Part shown: positions 13,810-17,927 of the stretch, piece by piece
Layout: each line of letters begins with the position of its first letter
How positions within the stretch are numbered: position 1 is the stretch's first letter
Assembly (NCBI GenBank): GCA_051984675.1
Contig: JBPYFK010000038.1
Span: 1 to 17,927 of the forward strand
Reading direction: 5' to 3'
DNA: 17,927 bases
DNA from: JBPYFK01 sp051984675
GTDB lineage: Bacteria > Actinomycetota > Actinomycetes > Mycobacteriales > Pseudonocardiaceae
Program-made: the position numbers and the translations under genes
The notes under the pieces: generated by a model
Database searches by the model: none
What the model saw: the letters and a program-made list of their open reading frames with translations, nothing else
Told to the model about the DNA's origin: nothing

Positions 13810-15267
13810 GTGACCTCCACGCAGCCACGCCTGCAGCCCGGGCGGGGGGTGCTTCGCCGCAAACCCATCGAGCAGATCACCGACGAGTCGGAATCCGGTC
13901 TGCGCAGGTCGCTGGGGTTGTGGCAGCTCACCGCGATCGGTATCGGCGGCATTATCGGCGCGGGAATCTTCTCGCTCGCCGGCGAAGTCGCGAACGAGAA
14001 AGCCGGTCCCGGTGTGCTGCTGTCGTTCCTCATCGCCGGCGTCGCCAGTGCCGCCGCCGCATTCTCCTATGCCGAATTCGCCGGCATGATTCCGAAAGCC
14101 GGCTCCGCTTACACCTACGGCTACGCGGTACTCGGCGAGGTGGTCGGCTGGTTCATCGGCTGGGACCTCCTGCTGGAGTACACCGCGATCGTCGCCGTGG
14201 TAGCGATCGGGATCTCCGGCTACTTCAACGACCTGCTGGGACTCCTTCACCTCAAGCTTCCGCTGTGGATGTCCGGCGCGCCGGGAACCGAGGCGTCACA
14301 CCACGCGCCGCCAGGCAGCTACAAGATCAACCTGTTCGCGGTGCTGTTGTGCCTGTTCATCGCGTTCATGCTCAACCAGGGCATGAAGAACGCCGCGCGG
14401 TTCGAGAGCCTGCTGGTGTACCTGAAGATCGGCGTGGTGCTGCTGGTGGTCGTCGTCGGCGCGTTCCACATTCATGCCGGCAACTACCAGCCGTTCCTGC
14501 CCTACGGCATCGGCGGCGCGTTCAGCGGCGCGGCCACCGTGTTCTTCGCCGTGTTCGGCTACGACGCGATGTCGACGGCGGCCGAGGAGTCCAAGGACGC
14601 CCAGCGGCACATGCCGAAGGCGATCGTCTACTCGCTGGCCGTGTCGATGGTGCTGTACGTGCTGGCCTGCCTGGTGCTGACCGGGATGATCCCGTACCCG
14701 AAGATCAACCCGGACAGCGCGTTCTCCAGCGCCTTCGCGGATGTCGGGCTGCCGGCGATCGGCGTGGTCATCGCGGTCGGCGCCATCCTGGGCATCCTCA
14801 CGGTCCTGTTCACGTTCATGCTCGGCGTCAGCCGCGTGGGCTTCGCGATGAGCCGGGACGGTCTGCTGCCGCCGTGGTTCTCCAAGACTCATCCGGTGCG
14901 TAAGGTGCCCTCCCGCATGACCTGGGTGGTCGGTATCGCGTCCGCGCTGATCGCGGGGCTGCTGCCGATCAAGGACGCCGCGGAACTCACCAACATCGGC
15001 ATTCTCCTGGCGTTCGTCGTCGTGTGCGTGGCGATCATCGTGCTCCGCTACCGCCGGCCGGACCTGCAGCGCGGCTTCCGCTGCCCCGGAATGCCGATCG
15101 TCCCGCTGATCGGGGTCGTCTTCTCGCTGTGGCTGGTGACGTTCCTGGAGCCGGTCACCTGGCTGCGCTTCGCGGTGTGGTTCGTTCTCGGCCTGCTGGT
15201 CTACGCCTTCTACGGCTATCGCCACTCCAAGCTCAACGCCGCACAGGAACACGAGCCTGTGGCGTAG
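13810..15267 (+). CDS. APC-superfamily (cationic amino acid transporter type) permease
   Basis: 485 residues with about 12-14 membrane segments. Cytoplasmic-membrane secondary transporter for amino acids; the CAT-like subgroup is indicated by the N-terminal LRRSLGLWQLTAIGIGGIIG (31-50), the helix-1 substrate-backbone motif IGIGGIIGAGIF at 43-54, the SYAEFAGMIPKAGSAYTYGY block, FFAVFGYDAMSTAAEESKDA in helix 6, and the extra C-terminal helices (PIVPLIGVVFSLWLVTFLEP). The exact substrate cannot be read from sequence. The GTG at 13810 is fixed by AAGGAGG 5 nt upstream; the frame is open from GTG 13789, which would put this site inside the gene. It stands alone, convergent with pruC across a shared hairpin, so a role in supplying proline or related amino acids is possible but unproven. 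Confidence 0.93.
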   Translation: MTSTQPRLQPGRGVLRRKPIEQITDESESGLRRSLGLWQLTAIGIGGIIGAGIFSLAGEVANEKAGPGVLLSFLIAGVASAAAAFSYAEFAGMIPKAGSAYTYGYAVLGEVVGWFIGWDLLLEYTAIVAVVAIGISGYFNDLLGLLHLKLPLWMSGAPGTEASHHAPPGSYKINLFAVLLCLFIAFMLNQGMKNAARFESLLVYLKIGVVLLVVVVGAFHIHAGNYQPFLPYGIGGAFSGAATVFFAVFGYDAMSTAAEESKDAQRHMPKAIVYSLAVSMVLYVLACLVLTGMIPYPKINPDSAFSSAFADVGLPAIGVVIAVGAILGILTVLFTFMLGVSRVGFAMSRDGLLPPWFSKTHPVRKVPSRMTWVVGIASALIAGLLPIKDAAELTNIGILLAFVVVCVAIIVLRYRRPDLQRGFRCPGMPIVPLIGVVFSLWLVTFLEPVTWLRFAVWFVLGLLVYAFYGYRHSKLNAAQEHEPVA

Positions 15268-15298
15268 CGCTGGGGCCACCACTCCGACGTCCCCCTCT

Positions 15299-15344
15299 CC
15301 AGCCGCCCGGTCCGGCAACCGATCTCGTCGGACCGGGCGGCTGG
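15299..15344. terminator. Hairpin terminator between convergent permease and pruC genes
   Basis: Perfect 16-bp stem CCAGCCGCCCGGTCCG / CGGACCGGGCGGCTGG with a 14-nt loop, 31 bp after the permease stop and 73 bp after the pruC stop. There is no T-tract on either strand, as often in actinomycete terminators; it is placed to serve both genes. Confidence 0.8.
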
Positions 15345-15416
15345 CCTTGCCGACCTACGGTCTTGGGCTTCAGGTGAGCCGGGATGGCGGACGACTCGGC
15401 GTGTCATGAACGGGCG

Positions 15417-17054
15417 CTACGAACCGCCCTCGCGCCGGGCGAGCAACAGCAGCAGGTGGGTGCTCAGCCGCTCGGCCGGCTCGTCGAGATCGAGGCCGGC
15501 GAGCTCGGTCGCGCGTCGGACGCGGTAGCGCAAGGTGTTGGGGTGAACCCGCAGCTGGTTCGCCGCGGACCGGACATCGCCGAAGCTCTCCAGGTAGGCC
15601 AGCAGCGAGCGGGCGAACTCGGTGCCGTGCTCCGCGTCGTGCTCGACCAGCGCCGACACCCTGGGGTCACGGATGTGCTCACTGTCGTGCACGAGTGTGA
15701 GCATCTCGCTGACCAGCGCTCGCGCGCGGACGTCCGCGATGGTGGCGATGTCGGTGCCCAGGTCGTGCGCCATCGCGTCGAGCACCCGGTCGGCCTCGAC
15801 CCGGGAGGCCGCCACCCCCTCAAGCGTGCGCGCGGCCGACCCGACCGCAACCTGCACGCGGACCCGCAGGTGCCGGGCCGCGGCCGTGACGATCTCCCGG
15901 CTGAGATGGACGATCGCGGACTCCGCAGCGCGCTCGGCCAGGTCCGGCAGCAGGGCGTACACCCGGGAGCCGAGGGTGGTGACCAGAGCGCTTCGCCGGT
16001 AGGCGGCCGCGTGCACCGAGATCAGGCTGGTCATCTCGGTGCGCTGGAGTTCCAGCTCGGAGCGGTCGGAGACGGTGCCCGCCTGATCCGGCCGCAGGGT
16101 GAACACGACGACGGCGGCCGGTTTCGCCGCGTCCGCACCGATGTTCTCGGCCACCGACCTGGCGTTGATCCGCCCGTCCAGCAAGCCGGTGAGCAGGTTC
16201 TCCCGGAATCGGGGAGCGGCGTTGACCTGCGTGCGTTCCCGGATCAGGTGCAGCGCGGCCACTCGACCGGCGCCCAGCAGCGCACGCTCGGAACGCTCGG
16301 TGAACGCATGCGCGCCTTCCTGCACCCAGATCGTGCCGAGGAACTGCGCGCCTGCGTGGATGCCGACGGCGAGCCGCCGCCGGATGCCCAGTTCCGGGCG
16401 TGGGTCGATGTGCACGACCTCGTCGCCGCCGCGTAGCCGCTGGTAGACGCCCCACTGGCGCAGCATCGCCAGGTACTGCTCGGGACCGCGCCGGCCCAGG
16501 ACCGACAACCTGCGCAGCTCGTCGACCTCGTCGTCAGACCGCGAGTAGGCGAGTACCCGGCTGCTGGCGTCCTCGATGCTGACGATGCCGTCGGTCATCG
16601 CGGCCACCGTCTGCGCGAGGGCGAACAGGTCGCCCAGCGCCTCGCCGGTGTCCGCGTCCGTGGTCAGCCTGGCATTGTCTACAGTGGAGCGTGCCAGCGA
16701 CTCCAGCTGCTCCCAGCGGACCTCCGGTCGCACCCCGAGCAGGGCGACACCGCCGTCGATGGCGGCGTCCCGGAGCGGGTCGACATCCCCGTCCTCGTCG
16801 ACCTTCACCGCGACCGCCGCCGCGCCCCGGCGAGCCGCGGCGCGCACCAGCCGGATAGCTGACCGGCCGCGTGCGCCGATCACGAGCACCAACTCACCGG
16901 TGTGGGTGTCGGACTGATCGTCCGGGTCGAGGATCACGACGTCCCGCACCGGGATGTCGAATCCGCGCGGAGCGGCCAGGACGTCAACCAGCGGGTCGCC
17001 GACCGCGATGAGCAGCTGGCGCAGGGCCGCACCGGGCGCTTCGGCTTCACCCAC
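15417..17054 (-). CDS. pruC: PucR-family transcriptional regulator of proline catabolism (PruC-like)
   Basis: 545 residues, similar in length to mycobacterial PruC (Rv1186c). Order: a PucR-like N-terminal domain (about 8-125; LRQLLIAVGDPLVDVLAAPR, then GELVLVIGARGRSAIRLVRA), a middle GAF-like region (about 135-290), a central GGDEF-like fold domain of the CdaR/PucR group (about 310-440), and a C-terminal PucR-type HTH at about 485-538 (YLESFGDVRSAANQLRVHPN, then TLRYRVRRATELAGL). The GTG at 17054 has GAGG 5 nt upstream. It is divergent from pruA, the same arrangement as Rv1186c-Rv1187 in M. tuberculosis, where PruC is required for expression of pruA-pruB. Control of pruA by this protein is therefore a strong inference, and autoregulation is possible given the repeat at 17083-17105. 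The effector (proline or pyrroline-5-carboxylate) is not visible from sequence. Confidence 0.92.
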   Translation of the reverse strand: MGEAEAPGAALRQLLIAVGDPLVDVLAAPRGFDIPVRDVVILDPDDQSDTHTGELVLVIGARGRSAIRLVRAAARRGAAAVAVKVDEDGDVDPLRDAAIDGGVALLGVRPEVRWEQLESLARSTVDNARLTTDADTGEALGDLFALAQTVAAMTDGIVSIEDASSRVLAYSRSDDEVDELRRLSVLGRRGPEQYLAMLRQWGVYQRLRGGDEVVHIDPRPELGIRRRLAVGIHAGAQFLGTIWVQEGAHAFTERSERALLGAGRVAALHLIRERTQVNAAPRFRENLLTGLLDGRINARSVAENIGADAAKPAAVVVFTLRPDQAGTVSDRSELELQRTEMTSLISVHAAAYRRSALVTTLGSRVYALLPDLAERAAESAIVHLSREIVTAAARHLRVRVQVAVGSAARTLEGVAASRVEADRVLDAMAHDLGTDIATIADVRARALVSEMLTLVHDSEHIRDPRVSALVEHDAEHGTEFARSLLAYLESFGDVRSAANQLRVHPNTLRYRVRRATELAGLDLDEPAERLSTHLLLLLARREGGS

Positions 17055-17082
17055 GGTGTCCTCGGTTCAGCGTAAGGTGCCG

Positions 17083-17105
17083 GGCTTTGTTCGCCTGAAC
17101 AAGCC
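17083..17105. promoter_or_regulatory. Inverted repeat in the pruC-pruA intergenic region
   Basis: GGCTTTGTTC-GCCT-GAACAAGCC: TTGTTC/GAACAA is a perfect core extended by GGC/GCC with one unpaired T. It lies 29 nt upstream of the pruC GTG and just downstream of the pruC -10 candidate, a good place for an autoregulatory operator. It is the best candidate PruC site in the window; binding is inferred. Confidence 0.5.
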
Positions 17106-17115
17106 TGCCGAGTGA

Positions 17116-17121
17116 ATCATA
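17116..17121 (-). promoter_or_regulatory. Candidate -10 element of the pruC promoter
   Basis: TATGAT on the minus strand, near-consensus, 62 nt upstream of the pruC GTG. The -35 position (about 17139-17144) is G+C-rich and poor, which fits an activated promoter. Confidence 0.45.
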
Positions 17122-17156
17122 GCCCAGCGGACAACGGCGCGGCGCCTTCCGGCTCC

Positions 17157-17184
17157 TACTGTGACCTGACACTTTGCGAGTCAC
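17157..17184 (+). promoter_or_regulatory. Candidate pruA promoter -10 and adjacent inverted repeat
   Basis: TACTGT (TANNNT) at 17157-17162 faces pruA and would give a leader of about 50 nt. It overlaps GTGAC (17161-17165), which pairs with GTCAC (17180-17184) across 14 nt, a possible regulator site. No good -35 is visible, consistent with dependence on an activator. Confidence 0.4.
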
Positions 17185-17221
17185 GCCCCACCCCGTCGTG
17201 GGACCACAAGGAGGCAGCGCG

Positions 17222-17927
17222 ATGGACGCCATCACCACCGTCCCCGTTCCCGCCAACGAGCCGGTGTACGGCTACGAGCCGGACTCGGCACGCCGGGAGT
17301 CCCTGCGACGCCGACTGACCGAGCTCGAAGCTGAGCAGCCCGAGCTGACCAGCACCGTCGCGGGTGAGCAGCGGATGGCCCGGGGTGAGCGGTTCGACGT
17401 CGTGCAGCCGCACGACCACGGCCACGTGTTGGGCGTGTCCGCCAACGCCACGCGCGACGATGTCGCGGACGCGGTCCGGGCGGCCAAGGACGCCAGCGCG
17501 GAGTGGCGGGCGCTGCCGTTCGACGAGCGGGCGGCGGTGCTGCTGCGGGCGGCAGACCTGCTGGCGGGGCCGTGGCGGGACACGATCAACGCCGCCACCA
17601 TGCTGGGGCAATCCAAGTCGGCGCAGCAGGCCGAGATCGACTCCGCCTGCGAGCTGATCGACTTCCTGCGGTTCAACGTGCATTACGCGCGGCGGATTCT
17701 GGCGGAGCAGCCCAGCTCGGTGCCGGGTGAGTGGAACCGGATGGAGTACCGGCCGCTGGACGGGTTCGTCACGGCGATCACGCCGTTCAACTTCACCGCC
17801 ATCGCCGGCAACCTGCCGACCGCGCCGGCGCTGATGGGCAACACGGTGGTGTGGAAGCCGACGCCGACCCAGCAACTCGCCGCGCATTACACGATGCGGC
17901 TGCTGGAGGCCGCCGGCCTGCCCCCGG
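17222..17927 (+). CDS. pruA: 1-pyrroline-5-carboxylate dehydrogenase (partial, runs off the window)
   Basis: The first 235 residues of about 540. PruA is an aldehyde dehydrogenase superfamily enzyme that oxidises glutamate-gamma-semialdehyde to glutamate with NAD+, the second step of proline breakdown. Seen: the family N-terminus (VPANEPVYGYEPDSARRESL), DVVQPHDHGHVLG, the helix AAKDASAEWRALPFDERAAV, TMLGQSKSAQQAEIDSACEL, and the cofactor/core segment ITPFNFTAIAGNLPTAPALM followed by GNTVVWKPTPTQ. The catalytic Cys and Glu lie beyond the window. The ATG at 17222 has AAGGAGG 7 nt upstream. It is divergent from pruC; pruB (proline dehydrogenase) would be expected just downstream. Confidence 0.96.
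   Translation, partial: MDAITTVPVPANEPVYGYEPDSARRESLRRRLTELEAEQPELTSTVAGEQRMARGERFDVVQPHDHGHVLGVSANATRDDVADAVRAAKDASAEWRALPFDERAAVLLRAADLLAGPWRDTINAATMLGQSKSAQQAEIDSACELIDFLRFNVHYARRILAEQPSSVPGEWNRMEYRPLDGFVTAITPFNFTAIAGNLPTAPALMGNTVVWKPTPTQQLAAHYTMRLLEAAGLPP

Noticed and set aside
14296..15318. 340-codon minus-strand frame opposite the permease gene
   Set aside because: Its His/Asp/Gln-rich translation is typical of the antisense of hydrophobic membrane-protein codons.
1..17927. tRNA genes, CRISPR arrays, insertion sequences, attachment sites
   Set aside because: No cloverleaf-like segment, regularly spaced repeat, transposase motif or flanking direct repeat was noticed on either strand by reading; a dedicated scan could not be run.

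Overview
The window reads as chromosomal DNA from a high-G+C actinomycete, most likely of the Pseudonocardiaceae type (Saccharopolyspora/Amycolatopsis-like). This is inferred from gene content: an XRE/DUF5753 + DUF397 pair, a PF04672-type methyltransferase, a mycobacterial-type FprA, a tuberculostearic-acid gene pair and a PruC-PruA locus. Strong G/C third-position bias and frequent GTG starts agree. No rRNA, tRNA, CRISPR array, insertion sequence or phage gene was seen.

Layout. (1) 1-4548, minus strand: the N-terminal two thirds of thrS. Upstream of it lies a two-gene unit in which a PF04672 methyltransferase overlaps by 4 nt a PAS-GGDEF-EAL c-di-GMP protein whose EAL domain looks degenerate. 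(2) 4549-6369: a 400-bp divergent intergenic region with two inverted repeats (one iron-box-like), then fprA (ferredoxin/adrenodoxin-type NADP reductase) closed by a strong hairpin terminator. (3) 6370-8265: about 320 bp of apparently non-coding or decayed DNA, then an XRE-DUF5753 regulator followed by DUF397 (minus), divergent from a 110-residue acidic orphan protein. Three 8-bp palindromes cluster in the shared promoter region. (4) 8272-10764: an RlmA(II)/TlrB-type 23S rRNA methyltransferase divergent from a lipase-maturation-factor (LMF1) family membrane protein. (5) 10765-13446, minus: tmsA-tmsB, which make 10-methyl branched (tuberculostearic-type) acyl chains. (6) 13447-15344: a structured 5' region, an APC/CAT-type amino acid permease and a hairpin shared with the convergent neighbour. 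(7) 15417-17927: the PucR-family regulator pruC divergent from pruA (truncated by the window end), the proline-catabolism locus, with a clear inverted repeat in the intergenic region.

How the parts work together. tmsB methylenates oleoyl phospholipid and tmsA reduces the product. pruC is expected to activate pruA (and pruB beyond the window) for proline to glutamate. The methyltransferase and the c-di-GMP protein are translationally coupled. The XRE/DUF397 pair is a typical actinomycete regulatory module. I did not find a clearly unprecedented system. The most unusual items are the three-hairpin leader before the permease, the methyltransferase/c-di-GMP pair with its degenerate EAL domain, and the orphan gene with its palindromic promoter beside the XRE/DUF397 pair.
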